A stretch of DNA of 28,755 nucleotides from DASSHC01 sp035693105 (GTDB taxonomy: Bacteria; Chloroflexota; Chloroflexia; Thermomicrobiales; Thermomicrobiaceae). A program made the translations under genes and the position numbers. Below are positions 15,923-24,742 of this stretch, one piece after another (within the stretch, counting starts at the first letter, position 1; each line of letters opens with the position of its first letter). The stretch lies in the NCBI GenBank assembly GCA_035693105.1, contig DASSHC010000080.1, forward strand, positions 1 through 28,755. Direction: 5' to 3'. Under the pieces are notes generated by a model, which did no database searches, was not told the DNA's origin, and worked only from the letters and a program-made list of their open reading frames with translations.

Positions 15923-16428
15923 CGGGCGATGGCGTACTCGTAGTAGATCAGCGCCGCATCCTGGCCGATGCGCTGAAAGCCGGCCTTCGCCAGCACGCGC
16001 TGCGAGGCGAGGTTGTCGGGGGTCGTGTCGGCCAGCACCCGGCGCACCCCCGGCTGGGCGGCGGCGAAGGCCAGCATGGCGCCCAACGCCTCGGTCGTCA
16101 GGCCCTGGTTGCGCGCCTCGGGGGCGATGCCGTAGCCGATCGAGAGCGTGCCCGCTTCGTCGGGCGGGCCGAAGAAGCCGATGCCGCCGACGGCCAGGCC
16201 GGAGGCGCGCAGCACGATCCGGCGCGGGCCGAAGATCACGGCGCGCTCGTCCGGCGGCGCCGGGCCACCCCGCAGCAGCATAGCGGCGATCTCGCGGTCG
16301 CCCTCGGTCGGGTAGCCCGGCGACCAGGCGCGCCCCACGCGGCTGTCGTTGAGGACGGCGTGCGCTTCCTCCAGGGTGAAGGGCGGCAGCAGCAGGCGCG
16401 CGGTCTCCAGGGGCGGAACGGCTGTCAC
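15919..16428 (-). CDS. GNAT family N-acetyltransferase
   Basis: A 169-aa protein of the RimJ/RimL-like GNAT type (acetyl-CoA dependent). It begins with the ETARLLLPPF strand and has the acetyl-CoA loop region YGIAPEARNQGLTTEAL and the C-terminal NLASQRVLAKAGFQRIG block. The GTG at 16428 is supported by AAGGAG 6 nt upstream. It is convergent with the riboswitch-controlled gene, with which it shares 15919-15922 (the TAA and TAG stops overlap). The acceptor is unknown: a protein N-terminus, a small amine or an antibiotic are all possible. Confidence 0.88.
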   Translation of the reverse strand: MTAVPPLETARLLLPPFTLEEAHAVLNDSRVGRAWSPGYPTEGDREIAAMLLRGGPAPPDERAVIFGPRRIVLRASGLAVGGIGFFGPPDEAGTLSIGYGIAPEARNQGLTTEALGAMLAFAAAQPGVRRVLADTTPDNLASQRVLAKAGFQRIGQDAALIYYEYAIAR

Positions 16429-16502
16429 GGGGTCTCCTTACGGTCGTTGCAGGGCGCCGGGGTGCCTGCCGACGACGTTGGGTGCCACTCCACGGTCGTG
16501 CC

Positions 16503-18389
<1,887 letters not shown>

Positions 18390-18440
18390 CGAACCTCCCG
18401 TCTACGTCTGCCCATCGACAACGCCTTGACGTGGGCCCAG

Positions 18441-18562
18441 ACGGATCCCTCGACTACGCTCGGGATGACAGGGAGAGGGATGCGGCCTTTCGGACGTGGC
18501 AAGTCCTTGTCGTCAGCCCCCTGATAAACCTGTCATCCCGAGCGCAGTCGAGGGATCCGTCC
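18441..18562. repeat. R1 composite repeat, complete copy
   Basis: The left arm 18441-18472 and right arm 18531-18562 are inverted copies of the same unit (GATCC...TCGGGATGACAGG, and CTGTCATCCCGAG...GGATCCGTC). The core between them, 18484-18516, read in reverse complement matches the cores at 10-43 and 5089-5123. It lies between treZ and the divergent small membrane protein gene, and ends about 60 bp before that gene's -35 box. Confidence 0.7.
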
Positions 18563-18621
18563 TCAACCGGCGCCCACACTGCTCGTGCGCCACCGCGCCG
18601 CACCCGATGATCGCACGCCGC

Positions 18622-18650
18622 TCGCCAGCAGGCGCCCGAGGTGGGATAAT
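18622..18650 (+). promoter_or_regulatory. sigma70-type promoter of the small membrane protein gene
   Basis: TCGCCA (18622-18627), a 17-bp spacer and GATAAT (18645-18650); the -10 box is five of six to consensus. The start would be near 18657, with a leader of about 27 nt. Confidence 0.5.
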
Positions 18651-18683
18651 GCGCAAAGATCCGATGCAGCGAACGGGGGAGCC

Positions 18684-19034
18684 ATGAGCCGCCGGCGCGG
18701 GAACGCGCACAAACATGCCGCGCGGCAGCCGGCGCGGCAGCAACGGGCGAGCGAGGCAACCGACGACGACGCGATCGCCGAGTGGGGCGAGTGGCTCGAC
18801 CACCAGTACGACCCCGGCTACTACACCGGCGGGCGCATCCCGCCCTTCCTGCGCAACCGGGGCGGCTCGTCCCTCTACGGCTACCTGCTGCTGTTCTTCG
18901 GCGGCCTCGGCCTCCTCTTCGGCATCGCCGGCCTGACCGGCGGCCAGCCGGCCAGCGGCCTGATCATCGTCATCGTCATCAGCGCGGCGCTGGCCGCCGC
19001 CGGCTGGCGGCTGAGTCGGGGGCGCGGACGGTAG
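18684..19034 (+). CDS. small two-helix membrane protein of unknown function
   Basis: A 116-aa protein: a basic N-terminus (SRRRGNAHKHAARQ), an acidic middle (DDDAIAEWGEWLDHQYDPGYYTGGRIPPFLRNRG), then two hydrophobic helices near residues 64-85 (LYGYLLLFFGGLGLLFGIAGLTG) and 91-108 (GLIIVIVISAALAAAGW), and a short basic end. GGGGGAG precedes ATG 18684 by 2 nt, a short spacing that leaves this start less certain. I do not recognise a family. It is a monocistronic gene with its own promoter and a hairpin overlapping its stop codon. Confidence 0.75.
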   Translation: MSRRRGNAHKHAARQPARQQRASEATDDDAIAEWGEWLDHQYDPGYYTGGRIPPFLRNRGGSSLYGYLLLFFGGLGLLFGIAGLTGGQPASGLIIVIVISAALAAAGWRLSRGRGR

Positions 19035-19055
19035 GTGGCGGAGCGGCCGCCTACC
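19030..19055 (+). terminator. hairpin overlapping the stop codon of the small membrane protein gene
   Basis: GGTAGGTGGC (19030-19039) pairs with GCCGCCTACC (19046-19055): ten pairs including one G-U, with a 6-nt loop. There is no T-run, so it is a terminator-like or RNA-stabilising hairpin rather than a classic intrinsic terminator. Confidence 0.45.
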
Positions 19056-19209
19056 CCGAGGACCGGCGCCGACGTTGGGACGCGCGGTGTATATGGGGCT
19101 TGACGAATTGGTTCGGCCCGCGCGCCGGAGTCGCGCGGCGCGGTCCGGCTTGAAACCACCGCGCTTGGGCGTGTGGATGCTGGATCAAGACGGGCTCGAT
19201 CAAAACGTC

Positions 19210-20076
19210 TCAGGCGTCCCGGTATCGGTCCCGGACTTCAGGACGTTCCTGAAAGCCGGCAGACTTGTAGGTGGCGACGGCGCCGACATTGGCGCTCGGG
19301 GTGCAGACGATGGCGCTCGACGAGCCCAGCTCTCGCAGTGCGGCCGCCGCGGCGACCGTGATCGCCTTGCCGAATCCATGACCGCGATGTTCCCGGTGCA
19401 CGCCCATCGGCTCGAGCAAACCGGGCTTCCCCGGACCCGCCGACCACACCGTCACCGCCGCCACCGCGTTGCCCTGCCCATCGTACGCGACCAGACAGCG
19501 GGCTTCGGCGTACGGCAATCCGGCCGCCATCGCCTGCCAGCGCTCGTCGGTGAACGTCGACCGGTCGAACGCTGCCCGCTGCACGGCGGTCCGCACGTGC
19601 GCCCGCTCCGGCCCGATCACCTCGATCCGCACGCCTGGGTCCGGCACTGGCTCCGTAAGGTCGCGGCGCAGCGGCGTCCACGGCTCGTCGGTGTTCCAGC
19701 CGTCCTCGAACAGCAGCTCATGGAGTCGTACGCCCATTGGCGCTTCGACGTTCACCTTTCCCGCTGGCAATACGCCGCGCTCCGGCTCGCTCACGTCGTC
19801 CACCAGCTGATGCGCTAGCTCCTCGTCCCGCTGCGCGCCCGGCGCGATCGCCAGCCGCAGCAGCGTGGGCCCGTCCAGCAGCCCGACGGCGAGAATCTGT
19901 CCGTCCCGCCTCCAGGTCCGGACCGCCGTGGCCGTCGCCTCCGCACCGAAGCGCCAGAACCAGCCCAGGTCCCCCGGGTGCAGTTGTACCGGCGACCCGT
20001 CGTGCTGCCACTCCCGCAGCACGCCCACAGCCTCGCGCAGCCCGTCGACTCCCAGCTTGCCCAACACAATCGCCAT
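19210..20076 (-). CDS. GNAT family N-acetyltransferase (288 aa)
   Basis: An N-acetyltransferase of double length. The C-terminal GNAT fold has the acetyl-CoA loop HREHRGHGFGKAITVAA and a core ending NVGAVATYKSAGFQERPE. The N-terminal half (MAIVLGKLGVDGLREAVGVL, then GDLGWFWRFGAEATATAV) may be a second, degenerate GNAT module. ATG 20076 is the only sensible start; an in-frame extension upstream lacks support. AGGGG sits only 1 nt before the ATG, too close to act as a ribosome site, and a TACTAT (-10-like) lies 6 nt before it, so the mRNA may be leaderless. Substrate unknown. Confidence 0.83.
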   Translation of the reverse strand: MAIVLGKLGVDGLREAVGVLREWQHDGSPVQLHPGDLGWFWRFGAEATATAVRTWRRDGQILAVGLLDGPTLLRLAIAPGAQRDEELAHQLVDDVSEPERGVLPAGKVNVEAPMGVRLHELLFEDGWNTDEPWTPLRRDLTEPVPDPGVRIEVIGPERAHVRTAVQRAAFDRSTFTDERWQAMAAGLPYAEARCLVAYDGQGNAVAAVTVWSAGPGKPGLLEPMGVHREHRGHGFGKAITVAAAAALRELGSSSAIVCTPSANVGAVATYKSAGFQERPEVRDRYRDA

Positions 20077-20280
20077 ACCCCTATAGTACGACAGTGCGCC
20101 GAGCAGAGCCCAAAACGACGTGATCAACACACCCTGGGGATGAAGCACGCTAGAAGCAGGCTGAGGTTCATCCACGCTATCATCCGGCTGTCAGCCAGCT
20201 TCGTCTATGAGCGCGCCAGTTCAACCCGCACGGAGCCGCGCGACGCTCGCGCAGCGGTCCGAGTTGATCGCCCGCGTGCG

Positions 20281-21195
20281 TCAGCCCCGTCTCTCCGGCA
20301 GCACCGCCTTGGGCACCTTGCAGACCATGGTGTAGGCGGGGTCGAAGACGTTGCCCAGGTCGTAGGCGACGGTCTGTCCGAGGAGCGTGCTGGCGGCGCG
20401 GGCGTCGAGGCCATAGTCGGCGGCCAGCCAGCGCATGATCTCGGTGGTGGCGTGCTGCAGCGCCTGGTCCAGCGGGCGCGCGTTGCCGGCGGCGAAGATG
20501 AAGTCGTCGTTCTCGCCGCGCGGCCAGTGGATCTCCCAGCCTTTGCGCAGCTCGACCGTGAACTCGATGTCGCAGGAGATCTCCACTCCGGTGCCGACGA
20601 TCTCGCCGTCGCCCTGCACCGCGTGGCCGTCGCCGACGTGGAGTAGCGCGCCCGGCACGAAGACCGGCAGGTAGATCGTCATGCCGGGGCGGAAGCCGCG
20701 GTAGTCCATGTTGCCGCCCCAGTCCCCCGAGGTGCTGGTCGAGACCGCCTGGCCCTGCGAGGGCGCGACCCCGAAGCAGCCGAGCATCGGCGCCAGCGGC
20801 AGCGTCAGCCGGCCCAGCGGCGAGTCCGTCTCGACGCTGGTCGTGCCCGCCTGCCGGTCGATGGCCCACTGGAGGAGGCTGCTCTCGGGCAGCTCGCGCA
20901 CGAACCGCGGGTCGACCACGTTCTCGGCCACCACGCTGGCGCTGATGCCCTGGTCGCGGTTGGGCCAGAGGCGCTGGATGCGCAGCACCAGCCCGTCGCC
21001 CGGCTCGGCGCCCTCGACATAGAACGGCCCGGTCTGCGGGTTGCCGGGCGTGGTCACGCGCTGCCCGCTGGCGTCGGCGCCGGCGGCGTCGACGGTGGTC
21101 GTCACGACCGTGTCGCCGGGTGCGATGCGCAGCACCGGCTCATGGGTGCCGAGCGTGTTGTAGTAGTGCGTGGGCTGGAAGTGATGCGTCGCCAT
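20281..21195 (-). CDS. acetamidase/formamidase family protein
   Basis: A 304-aa amide hydrolase of the FmdA/AmdA family, releasing ammonia from short amides such as formamide. Family features: the N-terminal THEPVLRIAPGDTVVTTTVDA, TGPFYVEGAEPGDGL, and the central GDWGGNMDYRGFRPGMTIYLPVFVPGALLHVGDGHAVQGDGEIVGTGVEIS block, which holds the metal and active-site residues in known members. The length is normal. AGGAG lies 5 nt before the ATG. It lies 15 bp downstream of the cyclase gene and is probably co-transcribed; both products act on amide or formamide bonds. Confidence 0.92.
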   Translation of the reverse strand: MATHHFQPTHYYNTLGTHEPVLRIAPGDTVVTTTVDAAGADASGQRVTTPGNPQTGPFYVEGAEPGDGLVLRIQRLWPNRDQGISASVVAENVVDPRFVRELPESSLLQWAIDRQAGTTSVETDSPLGRLTLPLAPMLGCFGVAPSQGQAVSTSTSGDWGGNMDYRGFRPGMTIYLPVFVPGALLHVGDGHAVQGDGEIVGTGVEISCDIEFTVELRKGWEIHWPRGENDDFIFAAGNARPLDQALQHATTEIMRWLAADYGLDARAASTLLGQTVAYDLGNVFDPAYTMVCKVPKAVLPERRG

Positions 21196-21210
21196 TGGGA
21201 CTCCTGACTG

Positions 21211-22248
21211 TTACTTGATCGCCAGCGCGTTGGCGGGGGTGGCCACGCCGCCGAGCTTGTTCAGCGGCTCCGAAGTCAACAGGAACTCGTAGACGCCGTC
21301 GCGGGCGCAGTCGGCGGCCAGCTCCTCCAGGTTGAACATCTCGCCGATCGGCATGCCCCAGAGCGGCAGGAGCGTGGGGTGGAGCGCGGGCAGCCCCGGC
21401 GTCGGCGGCCAGGCCTCGAAGGAGGGGGCGTCGCCGCCCACCGCGGCGAAGTGGTTGTCCCAGAGGAAGCGCAGCGTCTCGTGCCCCTGGGCCACCCCGG
21501 CGAAGGTGTGCGGCCCCTTGGCCAGCGCGGCGCGCGCCTCGGCGGTCAGCGACTCGTACCAGGCGGTGAAGCCGGTGCGCACCAGCAGGATGTCGCCGGT
21601 CTGGAACTGGACACCCTGCGCGCCGGCCGCGGCCAGCAGCCCGGCCATCGTGATGGCCTCGTGCTGGCCGGGTGAGTAGTCGATGCCGTTGGCCTCGGCC
21701 CAGCGGCGATAGTCGATCAGCACGCCGCGCCCGGCGATGCCGCGCGCGGCCCAGACGGAGATGCTGTTGCGCGTGCCCGGCCGCCCGGTGATCTCCGCCG
21801 GCTGCACGCCCATGAAGAAGCACTGGTGCTCGGCATTGCCGTAGTGGGTGAAGCCGTCCCAGTGGCTGGAGGACTGGGGGTTGAGCGCGGTGTAGAAATC
21901 ATCGTTGACGAAGGGGCGCTTGTTGAGCACGGCGTGCTCGGTGCGCTGGCGGAAGAAGAGCGGCGGCTCGGGCAGCTCCATCGACCAGTTGAGGCCGAAG
22001 CGCTTGCCGCTACGGGCCAGCCGCGCCGCCCGCGCCACGCGCTCGGGCGTTAGCAGGTTGAGCATGCCCAGCTCGTCGCGCTCGCCCCAGAGTCCCCAGG
22101 CGCAGAGCGGCGGGTTGCCGGCGGTCACCGGCAGCTCAGCGTAGGTCGGCAATCGGCTTGGCTCGCGCCGGGTCTGCTCCTGCTCCTGCTCCTCCACCAC
22201 CGCTCCCTGCTCCTCTCCCGCTCTCACGTGAGGCGTGCCCGTCACCAT
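21211..22248 (-). CDS. cyclase family protein (kynurenine-formamidase-like)
   Basis: A 345-aa protein of the metal-dependent cyclase / kynurenine formamidase family. The metal motif HWDGFTH is at residues 129-135, after SSS, and the C-terminal part has GDILLVRTGFTAWYES and AWPPTPGLPAL. An N-terminal arm of about 35 Glu/Gln/Arg-rich residues precedes the conserved start. ATG 22248 lacks a Shine-Dalgarno at normal distance, but the promoter at 22256-22284 places the transcription start at or within a base or two of this codon, so leaderless translation is likely. It leads the operon with the acetamidase gene. Confidence 0.88.
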   Translation of the reverse strand: MVTGTPHVRAGEEQGAVVEEQEQEQTRREPSRLPTYAELPVTAGNPPLCAWGLWGERDELGMLNLLTPERVARAARLARSGKRFGLNWSMELPEPPLFFRQRTEHAVLNKRPFVNDDFYTALNPQSSSHWDGFTHYGNAEHQCFFMGVQPAEITGRPGTRNSISVWAARGIAGRGVLIDYRRWAEANGIDYSPGQHEAITMAGLLAAAGAQGVQFQTGDILLVRTGFTAWYESLTAEARAALAKGPHTFAGVAQGHETLRFLWDNHFAAVGGDAPSFEAWPPTPGLPALHPTLLPLWGMPIGEMFNLEELAADCARDGVYEFLLTSEPLNKLGGVATPANALAIK

Positions 22249-22255
22249 CCTGGGG

Positions 22256-22284
22256 ATTGTCGGCGCCGGGAGCGGAGCCGTCAA
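22256..22284 (-). promoter_or_regulatory. promoter of the cyclase-acetamidase operon
   Basis: On the minus strand TTGACG (22284-22279) and GACAAT (22261-22256) are separated by 17 bp. The -10 ends 7 nt before the ATG at 22248, implying a leaderless or nearly leaderless mRNA. Confidence 0.6.
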
Positions 22285-22306
22285 CGCGGGCCGGGCTAAC
22301 TCTCCA

Positions 22307-22708
22307 CTAGCTCTCCAGGGGCAGGCCGATGGCGCGCAGGCGCGCGCGCAGGAACTCGCGCTGGTCGTGCTCGGATTTGAGGCGCACCCAGTTGTCGAGG
22401 ATGGCCTGCACGCGCGCCAGGTCGTCCGGCGGCAGCGACTGGCGCCGGACATCGACCGCGTCGCGGATCGCCTGCTGCTGAAACGGGGTCAGGCGGGCCA
22501 GCTTGCGCAGCAGGTTGTCGCGCTCGAAGCCCCAATACTGCTCCGGACCCTCGGCGGCCGGCGAGGTGTCGAGCGGCAGGCGCACCTCGTCGACCAGCGG
22601 CAGCGGCACGCGCTCGGGTAGGGACCAGAGGGAATGGGCCAGGAACGCCGCTTCTTCGAGCGTGAAGCGCGCGTTCCGGTCGATCTCCGCGTCGGGTCGG
22701 TCCTCCAT
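22307..22708 (-). CDS. small helical protein of unknown function (133 aa)
   Basis: A soluble, charged protein. Residues 12-35 begin with a hydrophobic helix (FTLEEAAFLAHSLWSLPERV), a middle part has LVDEVRLPLDTSPAAEG, and the C-terminal half is a run of amphipathic helices (DNLLRKLARLTPFQQQAIRDAV, LPPDDLARVQAILDNWVRL). The family is not recognised. Two ATGs occur 6 nt apart (22714, 22708). AAGGAGG abuts the first and lies 6 nt from the second, so the second is preferred. It is upstream of the cyclase operon on the same strand, but the cyclase has its own promoter. Confidence 0.7.
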   Translation of the reverse strand: MEDRPDAEIDRNARFTLEEAAFLAHSLWSLPERVPLPLVDEVRLPLDTSPAAEGPEQYWGFERDNLLRKLARLTPFQQQAIRDAVDVRRQSLPPDDLARVQAILDNWVRLKSEHDQREFLRARLRAIGLPLES

Positions 22709-22817
22709 CGGCATCCTCCTTGTGGCGGTTGCTGCGGTGATCGCCCGACCGCCAGCGATCTCGCGCAGCCGCCCCGCAGAAAGCGCACCGGGCAGGCCGG
22801 GCAGGCCGGAGACGGAT

Positions 22818-22847
22818 TTGCCTCGCGGCGGCCGGACAGGTTATCAT
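22818..22847 (+). promoter_or_regulatory. promoter of tRNA-Thr
   Basis: TTGCCT (22818-22823), an 18-bp spacer and TATCAT (22842-22847), the latter five of six to consensus. The start would be near 22854, about 19 nt before the mature tRNA. Confidence 0.55.
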
Positions 22848-22872
22848 GGTGCCGGACGGTCATCGTCCCGCT

Positions 22873-22945
22873 GCCGATGTAGCTCAGCTGGCAGAGCAGC
22901 TGTTTCGTAAACAGCAGGTCGTCGGTTCGAATCCGACCATCGGCT
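22873..22945 (+). tRNA. tRNA-Thr(CGT)
   Basis: A 73-nt cloverleaf. The acceptor stem GCCGATG pairs with CATCGGC (22938-22944), with discriminator T. The D arm is GCTC...GAGC. The anticodon arm GCTGT-TTCGTAA-ACAGC gives anticodon CGT, which reads ACG (Thr). The T arm is GTCGG-TTCGAAT-CCGAC. The 3' CCA is not encoded; the next bases are CCC. Confidence 0.97.
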
Positions 22946-22981
22946 CCCCCAAAATCGTTGATTTGAGATGGAGATTGAAAC

Positions 22982-23003
22982 GGCCCGGCAAAAGCGCCGG
23001 GCC
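22982..23003 (+). terminator. hairpin downstream of tRNA-Thr
   Basis: A perfect 8-bp stem, GGCCCGGC (22982-22989) with GCCGGGCC (22996-23003), loop AAAAGC, followed by ATCTTCGT. It is a likely intrinsic terminator for the tRNA transcript although the T-run is poor. Confidence 0.65.
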
Positions 23004-23033
23004 ATCTTCGTGCCGCTTGACACCGACGTTGGA

Positions 23034-23068
23034 CCAGCCGGTAACCGACAGTAGTTGTCGGTGGCTGG
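23034..23068. repeat. nested inverted repeat at the 3' side of the tRNA locus
   Basis: Outer arms CCAGCC (23034-23039) and GGCTGG (23063-23068) enclose inner arms CCGACA (23045-23050) and TGTCGG (23056-23061). It lies 5 bp beyond the stop of the minus-strand small gene ending at 23073, so it could end that transcript as well as the tRNA's. Confidence 0.5.
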
Positions 23069-23072
23069 TGAA

Positions 23073-23276
23073 CTAGACGTGCGGGCGGTGCTCCGGCAGC
23101 CGCCTGTACGGCAGCCCCGGCGGCGGCAGCGGCGTCAGCTGCAGGTTGGCGTCTTGATCGGTCCAGACAAAGCGTCGTGGCGGCTGACAGGTGCACGAGC
23201 CGGGTTTGATTGAGGACAACACCCGTGATTGAAGGAGCGGGAGCAGCACACGTCGAGCACTCAGCATTCGCATCAT
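23073..23276 (-). CDS. possible small protein (67 aa), family unknown
   Basis: The frame begins MMRMLSARRVLLPLLQSRV, a basic and hydrophobic N-terminus with no clear signal cleavage site, and ends in a Pro-rich part (FVWTDQDANLQLTPLPPPGLPYRRLPEHRP). GAGAGG lies about 6 nt upstream of the first of two ATGs. Codons in the second half have strongly G/C third positions, while the first half does not. No homologue is recalled. It may be a genuine small gene or the tail of a decayed one. It lies downstream of the pseudo-receiver gene on the same strand. Confidence 0.35.
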   Translation of the reverse strand: MMRMLSARRVLLPLLQSRVLSSIKPGSCTCQPPRRFVWTDQDANLQLTPLPPPGLPYRRLPEHRPHV

Positions 23277-23297
23277 CGTTGCCTCTCGACGTCTTCC

Positions 23298-23322
23298 CCG
23301 GTGTGACCAACGCTCACACCGG
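23298..23322. terminator. 9-bp hairpin between the pseudo-receiver gene and the 67-aa frame
   Basis: CCGGTGTGA (23298-23306) and TCACACCGG (23314-23322) form a perfect 9-bp stem with a 7-nt loop. On the minus strand it follows the pseudo-receiver gene by about 160 bp. With no T-run it could equally be an operator or an RNA-stabilising stem. Confidence 0.4.
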
Positions 23323-23482
23323 CGTCTTGGGCGTGCGCGACGCGCAAATCTCGGGCCACCCCGCTTCACGGTGGATGTGCACGGTTCGCTTAACGCCGCG
23401 CGCTCCCAGGCGATCCGATCGGCAACCAGCCGCAGAGCCCTGGCCGTCTCGGCGTCGAGCGGAGACGCGGAGCGAGCAGCGC

Positions 23483-23878
23483 TCAGGCGGGTGGACCGAT
23501 CAGCTCCTCGACGGTGCCGGTGAGCCGGCTGAGGGAGACCGGCAACAGGAGCGTCCGATCGCAGGCGTACTGCGCCGGCCGCGCCGCGATGGCTTCGAGC
23601 AAGCGGGGATCGGTCGAGACGACCAGGACCGGCGGGAGCGGGTGGGGTTGGAGCGCCCGCAAGCAGGCCAGCCCATGCCGCTCGCCAAACTGCACCTCGA
23701 CCACGACGAGGTGGTGTGGGCACTCCGCCAGCCGGGCGACATCGGCCCCGCTTGGGGAAAAGGTGACGACCGCGTAGCCGTAGCTGCTGAGGGCCGCGTC
23801 GAGCCAGGCGCTGTGGGGCTGCTCCGAGACGAGGACGATTTGCTGGCTATGCTGGCACGATCCACCATGCTCAGGCAC
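23483..23878 (-). CDS. stand-alone degenerate receiver (pseudo-response-regulator) domain
   Basis: A protein of about 131 aa whose residues 13-127 follow a CheY-like alternation: IVLVSEQ, a helix WLDAALSSYGYAVVTFSP, HLVVVEVQFGERHGLACLRAL, PVLVVSTDP and LLLPVSLSRL. The phospho-acceptor position is Glu61 rather than Asp, the acidic pair after strand 1 is Ser-Glu, and the conserved Lys near strand 5 is absent (LLLPVS). It probably cannot be phosphorylated. The GTG at 23878 is the proposed start, with GGGGGAG about 10 nt upstream; the open frame extends further but looks non-coding. It is a lone gene in a gene-poor stretch. Confidence 0.6.
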   Translation of the reverse strand: MPEHGGSCQHSQQIVLVSEQPHSAWLDAALSSYGYAVVTFSPSGADVARLAECPHHLVVVEVQFGERHGLACLRALQPHPLPPVLVVSTDPRLLEAIAARPAQYACDRTLLLPVSLSRLTGTVEELIGPPA

Positions 23879-24517
23879 TCGTCGCTCGCTCCCCCCTGTG
23901 TCGCCGTGCCGGTGGCCTATCCAATTGTCGGCACACCATTGGCCCGGGAGCCTGAGCGATTGGTCCTTGTCCACGCACGTCGTTCGTCCGGCCGCGTTGG
24001 CAGCGGCAGCGGCAGCAGCGCAACGCCTCAACTGGTTTGCCGAGGTGCCCGTGCGAGACTCTGACCTGTAAACCGAGCCCCGCTCCGCCACGATGCATCG
24101 TTCGAACGCCTCGCGTCGCCTTTGGCGCGGCCGGATCAGCCGGCACGAACGACCACGTTTGCCGTAGCTGACAGTCAAGCTCGCGGCACAAGCCACTCGC
24201 ATCGTACGCAATTGACAAGATCGCCGGCACGACTTAATCTAGCGGCATCCGATGTACGGCATCCGCTTGAGAATCCGCCAAGGAAGCGCGCCCGGACAAG
24301 ACGCGGCGGGGTCACGCCGCGCGGGTTGGTCGTACGCGGTCGCCACCGGTTTCGGGAGGAGGGATTTCCGGTGCATGCCGCGCTGCCATCCCGCTCAGAT
24401 GCCCCCTAGCGCGGGCAGACCCGTCGCTGGTCGGCGGCACAACGCGCCTTGGCTGGCCCGTGCCGAGTCGGATGAATCGTGCTCGTTGGTTTCGATATCT
24501 GTAAGAAGAGCAATATC
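23879..24517. other. gene-poor region with a strong promoter-like signal and hairpin
   Basis: No convincing gene is seen in these 639 bp: open frames on both strands are low-complexity and Arg/Ala/Pro-rich. It does contain a promoter-like TTGACA-17 bp-TAATCT (24212-24240), a 9-bp direct repeat CGGCATCCG (24243-24251 and 24257-24265), a 7-bp hairpin CGCGGCG/CGCCGCG (24302-24308 and 24315-24321), and a 12-codon frame 24371-24409 with GGGAGGAGGG 7 nt before its GTG. Together these resemble a leader region for the gene at 24518. Confidence 0.45.
24212..24240 (+). promoter_or_regulatory. promoter-like TTGACA element
   Basis: TTGACA (24212-24217) matches the -35 consensus perfectly. After 17 bp comes TAATCT (24235-24240), a weaker -10. 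The predicted start near 24247 would fall in the CGGCATCCG direct repeat. The first gene downstream is the 57-aa protein at 24518, giving a leader of about 270 nt. Confidence 0.5.
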
Positions 24518-24691
24518 GTGCTGCGGACAATCGCATTGCGGCGCGTGGGCCGCCTGGTCGTCGTCGCGCTGGCAATCGCGCTCGCCTTTATCGCCGGCGC
24601 CGCCTATCAGACGTTCGGCGCCCCGTCAGGCACCACCCTCTACGCCTGCCTCAGCGGCGGCGGCAACTGCGCTGGCCCCGGCGGCGTCTAG
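24518..24691 (+). CDS. short membrane-anchored or exported protein (57 aa), perhaps truncated
   Basis: The frame has a basic start (LRTIALRRVGR), a 19-residue hydrophobic helix near 11-32 (LVVVALAIALAFIAGAAY), then QTFGAPSGTTLYACLSGGGNCAGPGGV and a stop. The TLYACLS-type segment after a single helix resembles the beginning of larger surface proteins, so this may be a truncated copy. AGAAGAG lies 7 nt before GTG 24518; an in-frame GTG at 24479 has no Shine-Dalgarno. A 14-bp hairpin follows the stop within 16 bp, which supports a real, short transcript. Confidence 0.5.
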   Translation: MLRTIALRRVGRLVVVALAIALAFIAGAAYQTFGAPSGTTLYACLSGGGNCAGPGGV

Positions 24692-24706
24692 CCGCTCGAT
24701 CCTCCC

Positions 24707-24742
24707 GTCCAGCCCCTCCAACCTTCCTGGAGGGAGCTGGAC
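24707..24742. terminator. 14-bp hairpin behind the 57-aa gene
   Basis: GTCCAGC-CCCTCCA (24707-24720) pairs with TGGAGGG-a-GCTGGAC (24728-24742), with a single bulged A (24735) and a 7-nt loop. It is the strongest hairpin in the gene-poor stretch. No T-run follows, but the stability and position suggest a transcription end. Confidence 0.6.

Noticed and set aside
23210..24064. A 284-aa plus-strand frame opposite the pseudo-receiver gene
   Set aside because: No motifs, no Shine-Dalgarno and low-complexity content; the opposite strand has the receiver-like pattern.
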